Position numbers and translations under genes: made by a program. From NCBI GenBank assembly GCA_023846275.1, contig CM043875.1, positions 7,700,626-7,764,625 on the forward strand: 64,000 nt of DNA. The letters run 5' to 3'. Below the pieces are notes generated by a model. It searched no databases, was not told the origin of the DNA, and saw only the letters and a program-made list of their open reading frames with translations. Position 1 is the stretch's first letter, and each line of letters begins with the position of its first letter. Positions 41,433-56,400 of this stretch are shown here, piece after piece. This DNA is from Vanilla planifolia (Eukaryota > Streptophyta > Magnoliopsida > Asparagales > Orchidaceae).

Positions 41433-44400
41433 GAAGACATTAAGGGAGCCAACCAGATTCATGGTTGTCCCTCTCCAAATTATTCTTTTCCCTTATCTCA
41501 TTTTTATTTCTAAGAAGATTTAACTCCTACAACATAACACTCATGGAAAAGGGAGCCGTTCTTCTCCTTCCATTATCGAAAAACTAGCAAAGTTCCTTCC
41601 AACTTGATGCATTGTTCTTCCTACTAGTACCACTAGTTTGGCGTTTTACCTGAGTCAAAACCTTGCCTCAAGCACACGTATCACTGGCTACCTTTTCTTT
41701 TTCCATTGCACTACCCTAGCCAAATCATCTACTTAACCTTGGTACAACATATACATGACATTATTAAGAGGGATAACAACCCACACAAATTTACTTCATT
41801 GAATACTCCATTTGTAACTTGTTTTGGAGTCATTTTGAGATGGTTCGATGAAACTATCTCTAGGAATGTAGATCATGCATGTTAAAGCCTGATGACTACT
41901 TGCCCAAGGACATACGATGAAGAGTTACCTCAAAAAAATAGATGAGTGACAAATGTATATGAATCACATGAGTATTGCAAGGGCCAGCAAATCCCTGACA
42001 AATACGGTTAAAGCTTTGGTCGAGTTCCTAAAGCTGCAGATGGATATCTGCATTGTAACCCAGTTCAACTTAAAAAAAACTCTTTGCAAAAGCAAGAGTT
42101 ATTGCAAGATATTAAGCTTCCCAATAGTTCTTGGTTGCTATAGAAGTCATTTTGCTATTTTCTATGCCAAAATGCTTCAGTAATCCCAAGCAGATAGAAT
42201 TGAATGTGCAGTGTTCTAGCACTTTCCTTCTAATGCTGATGCATGGTACATGAGCTAGGATCAAAAGAAAAAAACTAAATGACAAGGTAGCAATGCAATT
42301 TAGAACGTGATTCACTTTGTATCTATTAAGTTATAACTCTCAATCTTAAATTAAATAGACATCACCTGATAATTGACCACTCAAAGATGAATCCCATGCA
42401 ACAAAGTTTATGTAGGGAAATATCTAAAGAGGTAGTAATACACTTAGAATGTGAGAGAAAAAGCACAATAAATAAATATTCCAAGTGTAGGCCCTGAAAA
42501 GATTCCACTTTGTAAGAAAAATGATTGCAGACTACTCATGTTGATCAAAAGGCAACTTTTTAAAACCTTACATTAATTACAGCAGTAAACCAACAAAAAA
42601 AATTAAAGATCGCAATAGGAATCCTTTTCTGTAAAAATGTGTTAACTTTAAAATTGATAATATCGTCAACAAAACAGTTGATACATGGAAACAGTTGACT
42701 TACAGGTGTACTAAAAATATGCTCAACAACAAGCTCTGGACCAGCATAGTACATTAATGCAAGCAATCTACGAGCATGTGAGCCTGCAACTAATTCCCCA
42801 TTTCCAAGAACCTCTTTGGGTAATCTTTCTAAAAATCTGTTCAAGAAATTCTTTGGTGAGTGACCAGAATAAATGTTTTTTGATGAGCGTGAGAAACACT
42901 CACCTAGCGAATAATTCAGAAGTATCAGATTCTCTCAAAATTTTTTTTCCCGCCGCAAAGACAAAGTTGAGGGACTTTTGGGCAGCTATAGACACAACAT
43001 CAGCATCATCACAAACAAGAATGCACAAACACTCCTGCAATTTCAAAGAAGAAAAACGGTAAGAACCATTCCAATGGGAGTCCTATGACCAAGCTACAAG
43101 TTTGTTCAGATTTATTGGTATTGACATATTGAAATTCAAATCTATATAAAACCAAGATAGATAAGCAAACGTTCAATATTTCAGATGAAAACTATCATTC
43201 CTATATCATCTAACAAAGATGATAAAACAAAGATGGAAAACAAAGTTCTAAACATAGATGACAAAACTGGACAGCAAACAAAGTTCCAACATTACAATGA
43301 TGCATCACACAATAAAAAATGTACAGTAACACTAATTATCTGTTCATTCACAAATCCAATAACAAAATAAGAAGTATGCCTTAGAATTACAAACCCATCA
43401 TTTCTTAGTGATCAATGTTGATTTTATGTTGCAAAAATTAACACCAAAACAGTAATTCAACAGTTCTTGAACACTTTAATAATACAAAAAATAACAAAAA
43501 AACAATGATGTAAAGCAAAAGAAAGATGAAAGAGAAAAGTTTGATTGTCATGTCATTTGAAATCTGAATTCATTAAAACTTGAACTTAAAATTCTTATAC
43601 AATTGTTAAGTTTTATTTGAATAAACAAGCTTGTAATAGGCAAGCTTAGGGTGCTACGGTACCCTTCAAAAGGGCACAAAAATTATCATGCCAGTATTGG
43701 TTACATATGACTTGGGGGCAGATTTCATACTAATATTTATGGTTGACTATACCAGGCACAACAAACAGCATAAAATAGTATTACTAGCCTAAATTGTTAC
43801 TAGCTAATGTCACGTCACACTCAGTCCTGTTTTGGAAGCTTCCTACTAGAACCAAAACCAGTCAAAGAACTTGAACTTGCCACTAAATTTCTAGATGCAA
43901 ATTCCTATGCATTGACCTATTCCTCACATTAATACTGGTGAAACTTATAACATTTATTGAGCCAAGCCTGACCATATCCATGCTTGAGTCTAAAACCCGG
44001 TTCTGCTCTTCAAGCATTACAAATGAACCTTCAACCTCAAAAACACCATTGAAACCCCACAGCCGCTTTATTAACATTGGTCTTGATGAATTTGTGATAT
44101 TGATGGAATCTAAATACTTATCTACTTCACTGCTAACATAACAAAATCAAAATATTTTTTCCAAGTTAGGCCAAATGAATTCATTTCTAATTTGTGACCT
44201 CTACAAGACAATTTGATATAACCACCATATGAGTTTTTCGGCATTTACAGTCACCATTTATATTTACATGAATCCAGATGTGGATCTTGATAGCTAACTT
44301 AGTACAGGGGTATGATAGAGAAACAGCACTAAAAGCAAAAATAAAAAATAAAAAAATAAAAAAATAAAGTTTGAAACCAATTAAAATTTTTCCAATATTT

Positions 44401-47400
44401 GAATTTAAATTGTAAGTTCAATTATGTAGCCATGATTCAATGACATATGTTGCATGCGACTTTGATCTTGGAAGCTACTCTGCTTTAGTATAGAAGAATG
44501 ATATAAGAACATAACAGAAGGAAAAAGGAGATCCCAAGTTTGGAACCAATTGATACCAAAATCTTACTTTATATGAATTTTTAATTCATTCCATTTTTAA
44601 TGGGAACCTTGTTGCAATGATAAATATTGTTGCCATGTAACTTGGAAGTTTCAAGCTGTGAAAACAGCTCTTGCAAAATATAAAAAAACAATTCCTCAAA
44701 CCTCATGCATGCATTAATTTTCATAGAATGCACAACCCTTTTAAATACTAAGATAAATATAACTTTGTTGTTTGGATAATGATATGACTCATTCATTTAG
44801 ATTGGGATTGTATAAAAGAATCAAGTCTACATTTTAGGGTAAAATACAAACAATTTTTTTATTTAGGAAGTTTTCTTCTTCACGATACAAAAAAAAGGTT
44901 TTTGCTATCTACAATAGTGATTGTTCATTAAAAGATTTGCAAAAAACTTCAAGGGTCATTTCAACTCCTTTGTCAAGTCTAAATGTTCATCCACACCACA
45001 CTTTAATTCGCAAAGGACCAAAAATTACACTGCAATAGTATTCCCACAGTAATATCACCAAAATTCAAATTGTCATCTTCATTTTTTTGTTACACACTTC
45101 CAACTTCCCTAGGTCTTATAACGTCTCTTCAATCACTGTACAAGGGGAATAACTTTCATCAGAGTCTTGAATCACTTTGCAAATGACCTTGCTTGCAATC
45201 ATGTTTGCATAGCATTGCAAGTGAAGAAGGTCCACTACGTTCTTCATCTTATTGTTAACACTTCCATCGCCTTCTCCAATAGCCATAGGGTCACACTGCT
45301 TTGTCTTGCATCAAATTAATTTAAACTCCCACCATTGAATGCAACAACAAATACTGTACTCAAATTAAAATACATGGTCATTGCCATTAAAAAAACCATC
45401 AATCCCATTAAGTAGGATGGACTACATGAAAAACAATGCACTTCTAATGATTAATTTCATTTTAAAATCCTAGTAGTATGATCCATTATAAAAGACTCTT
45501 GCTAAGTGTAGTCATTTTTTAGTTCTCCTTTCCCCTACTTGCCAGGATAAAATGGCTTCATCTCACCAAAGCCTTAATATTTTTTGTTAGCATTTATCAT
45601 GTGAAAATCACTTACCAAAGTCATAATATAGCCATGTAATTAAAGTAGATCAAACACACTATCACAGGTAGTTGTTATTAATAAAATCTTTGTCATCATA
45701 GCTATCCATCTTAACATCCTCACCTCATAAGGCCCCTATATTTATATTTCTACTTGATGGACAAACATGTCAAACCATCGACATTCAGTAGGTCACTAAA
45801 ACAAGACACCTTTAACCTTAGTTGTTTTTTATTTGAACAATTCTTAATAGCCAGATTTACCATCCCATGGATGGAATGGCTTGCTAAACTGAAGAAAGCA
45901 TTTTAATAATGTGGACATTTTTAAACAAAGGAAAACAGATTGAATGGCTCGTTAAATACGTGGACAAGTATTATCATTCAATGGATTAAATTGTTTATTG
46001 AAGTATGTCACATGGGACCAGAAACAAGTACAATAAGAGATGCCAGAAGTAGCGTGATTAACCTTAAACATGCAGCAGAATCATTACGATAAATAGCATC
46101 ATTAGACTATGGAAAATGATGCACTGTCAACCAAATTACTTCTGTGAAAATGCCATTGAACACCTAAAACGCACATATATCACAGCAGTTACGAAGGAAT
46201 TGCATTGCTTATCAGCATTATAGCAATGATGAAATGTTATAGATAAATCAAATCTCAAATAAGAGTTTGACTAAATAAATACAATTTTCTAAGCTAAATA
46301 AAAATAAAGTACCATCCAAATTTACCAAGCAAATAACTGAACAGAAATGTTATTCAGAAAACAGATGAGAATTCAATCAAGGTTCAGGTATTCTATAGTT
46401 ATCCCACTTATCATCTAAAGCACCGATCCCATCATCATCATTAGCACAATCCCAACAAGCTATCGCATCAAAAATCGAAGAGTTTGAAGATGGAAGGTTC
46501 ATATTAACAGCAGATGGTTGGCATTAAGAAAAAAACAGAGGATACTGAACCTTATATGATCCAATTAAATATCACTGGAATATATTAGTTATCAATGATA
46601 ATGCCAGAATGTTATTATCATGAAATAAGCATACAAAATTAGCAATGTGGCAATACCTGAAAAAATTTGAAAAATGTAAAATAAACATATATTCATAAGA
46701 AAGAAAAGTATCTAAACCCTCTCAAAACTATACAAAGTTAAATGAGTTTACATATCAAAGCATTCGTTGGCTCATATGTCGAGTGCAATTTAACAAATAC
46801 TATTTTGATTAATAAGTTAAAAATAAAGTACAAGACGAAGCTACAATACCTCATTAAGCTTACACATTAAAAAAAGCCACAAGTAAAATGGAAATTAAGA
46901 TATCTTACAATAAGCATTAATTTGCTCTTCTGTAAAGTATAGTTGCAGTGGGATAATAAACCAATGGTACCATCCACAAGTGCTTTCCTAACATTCTCAG
47001 CATGATGAACACAAAGCTGGAATGAAACACAGATTTTAAAACCAAAAAAGCTCCTAACCAAGTAAATCAAAAGTTCAATATTTATAATATTTTGCAAAAA
47101 TAACAAGTTGCTGAAATATTATACTTGTGGAAAGGTAGCGGACAATAGCTTATCAACATGAGCTGAAGTTTGATCTAACCACTCCTTCGTTCGTTGCACA
47201 TGCAATGATTTTGTTCCAGCATAACTAAGCTGATTTATGTCCTTGCTTTCATCTTTTAGAGGACTTAGTTGGGCTGATTGACAAATTGAATGTTCCACTG
47301 AAGTATGAGTATTGGCAGGTAAATGACGAAGAGCATCCAGGACAGTTTGGACAGATCTGCTCTTATTCGAATCAACAGAACTAATTCCATCAGTAGACAT

Positions 47401-50400
47401 CTGCAGTTCACTGACATTTTCCTCATCCCTTAAAACAATAATCAAGAACTCAGTTAATCCTCTAACTGCGTGTTCAATGCTCCCTGCATTTCCTGCTGCA
47501 CTACTTAACACATTCTTTGACGAAAGCAATGCTTTGGTGAAGCGACTGACTGTGCCAGGAAGGAAAAAGGCTAATTGATCAGCAGTAGCAACCTTCAAAA
47601 AAGATAGTGTTAGCATACAAAGCAATTAAAATGAAGACAAACAAGTACGTAAACAAAGTACAACATTCATAACTATTATATTCAAAATAACATTTATAAG
47701 ATATTTCAAAGAGCCAGATTATCAAAACCACACAAAATTCAAATAATCAGAAAAGAAACACTTAAAACAAACCATGACAAGAGTAAAGACTTCAAGAACA
47801 TAATATCACTTAGCTAATAACAGCCAAATCACAAACAAATGATCTCTTAATCCATGGGTACACCGCACAAATCTATGAGGCATTTTGCCTTAGAATAAAA
47901 ATCTGAAGTTTCCATAACAGTACTTCATCAGCATTTATTTGCAGCTATATATCTTGGATACCAGAGCTACAAAACTAAGAGCATTAAGTACTAGTTTCTA
48001 TACATGGAGTATGCTCTGTTAAAGCAAGAGTAAGTTTATGAAACTGAGTCTTCAATGCAACAGCAAACACTTCTCAAACTACAGCAGAAATAATCGCAGG
48101 GCTTTCTCTTAATAGCAATATTAATGACTGTACTTACTATAAGAGAAGACATTAAGAAGATGAAATATGAAAAGACTGATGAATGCGACACACCCTTGCA
48201 TTGCCAAGAGCTTGATCATGCCCTAATGGGAATACCCTAGTGATCGCTCCTATGTTCAATTTCTCACTAATATTTACATGGCAAACAATAACTGTATAAT
48301 TATCTTCTCAACAAACCAATAGATGATATAATATCAAGGAAGACATCTATTAAGATATTGTACTTGCAAAGGCAAAAAACGTTGTCTACTACAAAATATC
48401 AAATGCTAAAGTAAACAGTATGCCTGAGATACAAGTGATTGATGGTTCTCAACTTTCCTGATCTACAGCACAGGAAATGTCAGAACAAAGATCCCACATT
48501 TGGCACTACAAAGAGACCCAAGGTGAAAAACTCCAAATAAGCACGAAGGGGCATAGTGAACTTTTCGAAAAGGTAAAAAAATGTTACATAGCACAACTAA
48601 TTCACCAAAAAAAACTTCACTCCATGGCAACATGATCAAATTATTGTCCCATTTGTTAACTTTTTTGTCTAGTATGTTAACCTTGTAGGGAAAAAATTTT
48701 AACAAGCAGGATAAAAAAAGTTGAGAAACAGAACAATAGTATTAGCATGCTGACATGGAATGAAGTTTTCTAATGAGTTGGGGCTGTGTTACAGAACTCT
48801 TCCAGAAGTCTGCACAGGACCCGTTAGAGCGCATGTACAAGAATAATTAAGAACGAAGGCAGGATTGCACCAACCCACTAATAAAATCCCTCCGAACTGA
48901 AGATCTTAGAAATGCCAGAGAACAACAGCTAAGATGTAACATCATCACCACCATGATGTCTAGTATTTAAACAGGATTATTACCAAAATAAAAAACTAAA
49001 CACCAGTGACAAGTACCCAAATAAAAACATAAAACCAGAAAAATAACTGATAATGCAGCATCTCAAATGCAAAGCTTTGTAGATATGCCACATCATTGTT
49101 CAGGCAAAAAGAAGTTGATAACAGGAGAAAAATGCTAATCATTGTTCAGGCAAAAAGAAGTTGATAACAGGAGAAAAATGCTAACCAAAAATATCACTTC
49201 ATTAATCAGCAGAATGCAGGGTGTTGCTAGAATATTCAAAATGGAAACAAAGTAGCAATTCAACTACAAATTTTTTTATGTTTTAAATTGCAAACTGTGC
49301 AACATATGCTTTTTCTATGAACTGTCAGTGTGCATGCAAAAGTGCCAGTATGTGCAAGAGTTGTTGGCGCCATACAGTAAGGAAGTATGTACGAAAGTTG
49401 TTGGTACGACAAAGAGTGGAAAGAACTTATTGTATGCCTTGCCTTGGAAACAAGCAAACGAAGGGTATGAAAGGCTTCCTTCCGAAGAGTTGCACTTCCA
49501 CGATGCCCTCTTGCAGCTTCCATTTCAGCAGCCTTGAAAAAATTATCAAGTAAACAAGTGAAATTACATGGCAGAACTCCAATGTGCAATTTAAATGCTA
49601 ACCTGTCTTACTGAATTAGAACTACTCGGTGAAAACCAGCTTAACAGATACCCAGGACGAAAACTTGCAATATTTAGCCCCAAACAATATTAATAAACAA
49701 ACTAACATACTTTCCAAATAGTTTCTACCTCAAATAAGTTCAAAAGGAATTATTTTATTTACCTGGAGAAGAAGTGATAGCCAATGACCTATGGCAGCAG
49801 AGGCATCCTTTGACTGAAGAAATGCAAGCAAACATTCTTCTGGCTCTTCATAACAAGCTGGGGTAGGTAAAAAGCCTTCCAAATTGTTGAAAGTCATGGA
49901 AAAGAAGGCAATTTCTTTGCAAGAACAAGACCCAACAGAGCAAGGTTTTAACCTGAGTAGCATAGCCTTTAAGCATCTAATTATGCCCTCTCGAAATTCT
50001 TCAGATGCCTCAGAGGGTGAAAGCAAAGCACCAGAAGTTAGTTTCTTGAGCACCACAACCATCTGACAAACAATTGCCAGTTCAGTCCAACAACAATTTT
50101 TTTCATAGAAAAAAAATTCCCACAAACAAGAAGCTAGCAATTACTTAATGAATTTCTGCTGTAAAAAAATAGAATAGTTTTTTTAAGAAAAACAATCACT
50201 TGAATGGCTATTTCATGATTCAATTAAAAGCTACCGGGAAAAACTAGTATTTTGCTCACACAACTTCTCACAAAAGATTAAATCAGTCGCTCTGTATATA
50301 GAGCATACATCTAACAATTACATGCAACCACTACCCATTGATATTCAATACAATACCAATAACTCTTAATATAATGCAGTCATTACTAGTATAATACCAA

Positions 50401-53400
50401 TAACTCCTAGTATAGTATAATCACCACTCACTAAATAACCAAGTATCCAAAATTAGGCCAACTCAATAGACTACAATACTTAAAAAATAGTACTTAGTCA
50501 AATATTCAGTTTAGTAGACACCCTTCAATCTGGGCCTTTTGAATAGCATACTTAGAGTACCTCTCTTAGTCTTTGAAATGTAAGCAATTTAAAGGGATTG
50601 GTAAATACATCAGCAATTTGATATCCACTTCTGCAATAAATAAAATTAATTCCATACTTAGTAAGGTCCTATAAGAAGTGATATTTCACATCTATATGCT
50701 TGATTCTTTGATGCAAAATGGGATTCATTGAAAGTTTAATTACTAAATTGTTGTCATAATCAATTAGAGTCGATCGTTTTTATTTGAAATAAAATTTTAG
50801 GATCTCTCACAACCAAATACCTTGATAAGCACATTTTAAAATAAGAAATTTAGCTTCAATGGTTAATAAAGTGACAAAGGGTTGCTTTTTTGATTACCAT
50901 GAAGCAAGTCTTGAGCTCAACCCTGTTTTGCTTTTTCTATCATTATAATCTCCAACATAATTATTGTTTGTGAAGCCAAATAAATATGACCTTTTGTCTT
51001 TCTTGTAGAATAGCCCACAACTGTGTGTTATAAGTATTGAAAGAGTTTTTTGCAATTAAATGATATATCACTCTTGAGCATTCCATGTACTTGCTAATTA
51101 AAATATAACATGGATTATATCAAGTTTTGTTGCTGACAAATACACAAAACTCCCCACAATTTCTTTGTAAAGAACGTCATCAATCTTCCTTTCTTCAAGT
51201 TCTTGAATAAGCTTCAAACCCATTATAATAGATTGTGCTAACAAAGTTGTAATTTTTCATATGAAACCGTTCAAAATTTCTGGCACATAAATCCTTTGAG
51301 AAATAAAAATTTCAATTGCAGATTACAACACTTCAATGCCAAAAAAACAATGCATCTTTCTACTATCAAAAATATCAAATTCAACTATCATAAATTTTTA
51401 AAATTTATTAAATATGGTCTATCATTTCCAATAAAAAAAAGATCATCCACATATAAGTACACAATAAGCATGTTTTCTTCATCACTAATTTTAATAAACA
51501 ATATATGCTTATAAGGGTATTTTTTAAAACCTTCATTCAAAACATAAGCACCAAAATGACTACACCAAGCTCATGGAGCCTATTTTAGCACTTTTTGAGT
51601 TTATAAGTGTTGTGTTCTCTTCCAAACTTTCCATAACTAGGACCTTCTTTGATAAAGCCTATTCCTACAAATCACCATACAAGAATATCAATTTCACATC
51701 AAATTGGAAAATAGGCCATGAATGTTGTGCTAATAATACAATCACCAGTTTGATAATGTTGGGTCATGCAAAAGACAAAAACTTCTTTATAATCCACCTT
51801 AAACTCTTGCTTATAGCCTTTAGTTACTATGTGCACCCTATACTTGTTAACATCTCCATTCTCCTTCAATTTTGTCTTCTAAACCCACTTGTGCTCTCTT
51901 TAAAGATCAATCAGATCCCAAATATTGCTCCATTCAATCACTTTAGCTATTTTGATTCTTTGACAACCCTTTGAAAGTTGTTGGATAACAATCTGAAAAA
52001 TAGAGCAAAATGAATAAGCGCATCCTTAGATTAGTCAATTGTGGTTACCTCATAATCAGTCATCTATGCAAGTTTTCCTCTAACACATTGAAGCCATGCT
52101 TCATATATAGCTACCATTAGCAAGCTTGAAATATCTACTAGACCATCTTATGGAATGTATTGATCATTTTTCATCAATTGCTACCTTTCCTCCTTATTAA
52201 CTGTTAGCAAAGTTGGCAGGTATTTATTGGTCAACAACATTATTGTTCTATGGCCAAAACTTTTCTTCATTGGCAACATCACTATTGAAAACAATTTTCT
52301 CAACGATAAGATTGCAGAGCTTATAACCTTTTGATTGATCACCAATACCAAGAAAAATGCACTTTTTTCAGTTGTCATCCAGCTTTTTCCTCTTCTTGTC
52401 TACAAAATAAGTATAGGCAACACAAACAAATATTTTGAAATGATCCATCATTGGTCTTTGTCTAGTACATGCTTCCTCTAATGCCATATTTTGAACAAGC
52501 ATGAGACATACATTCAACATATGAATACTATGAATGAACCAATTGACTACTTCAAGCCAAAACATTTTTTGAATGTTACTCATCAAAAGGCTTTGCACCA
52601 TATTCAAAAAACGTGTGATTCTTCCCCACACAGACTCCATTTTGTTGGGATTTATAAGCTAAAATAAGTTGTCTCTTGGTTTCATTGTTCTTGAAAAAAC
52701 TCGCAAATTCTATGAGCTGTATTCTTCACCATGATCAGTGTGAAAAGCCCTTAATGGGTTGCCAACATTTTTTCAATAAACTTTGTAAGATTTGGAAGCT
52801 AGAAAAGCTTTACACTTTTCTTGTACAAAGTAAACCCATATTGTTTTTTGGCTAAAATCAACAATGAAGGAGAGAGAGTATCTTTTATCTCTATTGAAAG
52901 ATGGATTTATTGGCCCACAAAGGTCAGAATAAGCTGGCTCCAATAACGTTTTTGCTCTCCATGATTTTCCTTACATAAATTGATTATGATGTTGTTTGCT
53001 AACAATACATTATTCATAAACTTGAGAAGAATAATAATTTAAGGAAGACCAATCACCATATTATTTTGCTATGAAGTCCTCAAACTGCAAAAGTTTAATT
53101 GATCATGGTGAAAATGCCATAAACATACCACACCTTTTAATTTTGCCAAAAAGCATAAGTGTTTTTGTGGAAATAAAGTGAAAACAAATGATTCGCCATC
53201 ATGTTAACTTGACAATTAAGCACAACTTTGTATCTTGGATTCAACATACTCCATCTTCAATAGCAATCTCATACCACTTTTTTTACAGTTGTCCCATGCT
53301 AAGTTGGTCCTTAAATCTAAGAAAAAAAGAGTATTAGAGATGAGTTTGATAGAATTCACCTTAGTTTAAATAGTTATGCTTCCTTTTATCATAATAGAAA

Positions 53401-56400
53401 TTGTGTTGTCACAAAAATTGACAATGTTACAAAAACATTTGTATAATTCACAAAATATCTTATCCCTACAAATATAGCTACTACAAAAAGTGTCAAATTA
53501 GTTTGATATTTTAGCCAATAATGGTCATACTTATGCTGTACATAGCATTTAATATTCAACTAGTCTATTGACTTTGGTCTATAAGTGGTTGAGTAGTGGT
53601 CTCATTATCCTATTCCTCTTCCTTGAAATTGATTCTCTTAATAGTAATAATATTGATATTGTTTACCACTATCTTTGCTTCCTCTACCTCTGTCTCCCTT
53701 TGGTATTCAACGATTTTCTATTGGGACCTTTAATACTTATTCCTCTTTCTCTTGTTGGTTAATTTTTTGTTCATAAATCAACAAAGAAATTTGCAAATCA
53801 TCAATTTAAAGTTTCTCGATATCATTGGCTATCTTGACAAAGCAGACAATTAAATTGAACTTTGGAGTTATAAACAAAAGAATATACTCAATGATAGTGA
53901 CATTCTCTATCTTATCATTGTGGATCTGCAACTCATTGACGATCATCATCGTCCACAAAAAATAGTTTGCAACCTATTCTCTTGAATTCAGCTGTAGCAT
54001 CTTGAATCCAAACAAAATGTTTGAAACTGTTGTATCTTTGCCCTTACAAAACCTTGGGACTTCTTCAATGAATCTCAAATATGTTTGGAGGTGTCCTTAT
54101 AAAGAATGGTTTCAAAGATAGAGTGATCAATTGCTTAGAAAAGATAATTCGCCTCTTTAGCTCAATTTTTGTGCACCCATCATTGTCGTTTGATCGCTGG
54201 TTACATAATTCCATTGGAGATGACTTGCCAATACAACTTGGATCTTAAAAAGTTCTCTACTAATATGCTCCAATGATCATAATGGTCATCAGAATAGTTG
54301 GTTGAACAAAGTTATTGGTGGCCATCGTATATTATTACAAAATTAAAAAAAAATGGAATATAAATAACTACTACTAAACAACACTTTCAACTTTTCAAGC
54401 TCTAATACTACTAATAGAGAAAATTAGTGATTTACTCTCATAACTTCTAACAAAAGCTTACAATCAACTACTCTTTATATAAGACAAATGCCCAATGAAT
54501 ACGCGCTAATAATGATCGTACTTATCGAACTCTTCTTTTGCAAAATACTTTCTCCATTTTTTCTATTCAAATTAGTTTGACATAAGTGAATGCTATTGTG
54601 AAGATAAAGTGATAACAAACGATTTGCCATCATGTTAACTTGACAATTAAACATAACTTTGCTTCTTGGATTCAACAAACTTCATCTTCAATAGCAAGTT
54701 TGTACAACTTTTCTTACAGTTATCCTATGCTAAGTTGGTCCTTAAATCTGAGACCAAAGAAACATTAGATATAGTGTCAATAGAATTCTCCTTAGTTTGA
54801 AAAGTTATGCTTTATTTTATCGTAACAATAATTATAGAGTTGCACCAAAATTAATAGTGTTACAAAAAGATTTGTCTAATTCACAAAACATCTTGTGCTC
54901 ACAACATAAATACTACAAGTGCCAAAATACTACATATTTTGCTAAGTTCCTTCAATCACGTGGCCGCCATCAAAAGAGACCTCTTTTTCTTCTACAAAAT
55001 TCTTTCTCCATTTTGTCTACTTAAATTAGTTTGACATTCTGACTAATAATGGTCATACTTATGACATGTAGCATTCAATATTGAACTAGTCTGTTGCCTT
55101 TGTTTTATAAGAGGTTGAGTAGTGATCTTCTTGTCTTTTTCCTCTTCCTTGAAATTGATTCTCTTAGTGGTGATAGTGTTGATGTTTGTTACCACAATTA
55201 CTGCTTCCTCTACCTCTGCCTTCCTTTGGAGTTAAGTGATTTTTTGTTGAGACCTTTAACACTTGTTGCTCTTTGTTCATGAACTAGTAAGGAACTTTGC
55301 AGTTCATCATTTTAAAGTTTCTCAATATCATTGGATTTCTCAATAAAATATATGAAAAAATTGAGCTTTGGTATTATAAACCAAAGAATCTGTTCAACGA
55401 TAATGACATTCTCTATCTTATTGTCATAGATCCACAACTTGTTGACGATTAGCATCATCCATAAAAAATAGTTTGTGACCTACTCTTTTGATCTCACCAA
55501 TAACGTCTCAAACTCTAAATGAAATGCTTGACACTATTGTTTCCTTGCCCTTGTAAAACCTTGGTATGTCTTCATTGAATCCCAAACAAGTTTGGAGGTG
55601 TCCTGGTAAAAAATGGTTTTCAAGATTGAGTGATCAATTGCTTTGAAAAGATAATTCTCCTTGAGATCCTTCAAACACTACCTCTCTAGCTCCATTATTG
55701 TGCATTCGTCATTGTTGTTTGATCATTGGTTACATAATTCCATTGGTGACGACTTGCTAATACTTCTTGAATCTTAGAAATTTCTTTACTAATATGTTCC
55801 AATGATCATAGTGATCATTAAAGCAAGGAATAGTTCATTGAACAAATTTATCAATGGCCATCATATATTACTACAAAATTAAAACAAAATAAAATACAAA
55901 TAACTACTCGCATACAACACTTTCAACCTTTTAGGCTCCAATATCACAAATGGAGAAAATTAATGATTTACTCACACAACTTTTCACAAAATCCTACAAT
56001 CAACTAATCTTTATATAATACATATGCCCAATGGCTACATGCTGATGGTCGTACTTATGAGACGTCTTCCTCTTCTATAAAGTTCTTTCTCCATTTTGTC
56101 TATTCAAATTATTTTAACATAAGTGAGTGTTGTTGTGGAGATAAAGTGAAAATAAATGATTCACCATCATGTTAACTTAATAATTAAGCACTTTGAATCT
56201 TGGATTCAACATACTCTATCTTCAATATCAATATTGTACCAATTTTATTGTTGACCCACACTAAGTTGGTCCTTAAATCTAGGACAAACAAAACATTAAA
56301 TATAGTGTAGGTAGAATTCTTCTTAGTTTGAATAGTTTTGCTTCCTTTTATCATAATAATAATTGTGGAGTTGTCACCAAAATTGAAAGTGCTACAAAAA

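Noticed and set aside
49317-49553. Two overlapping plus-strand ORFs rich in Cys or Gln
   Set aside because: They overlap TTI1 exon 4 and its intron in antisense and show no domain.
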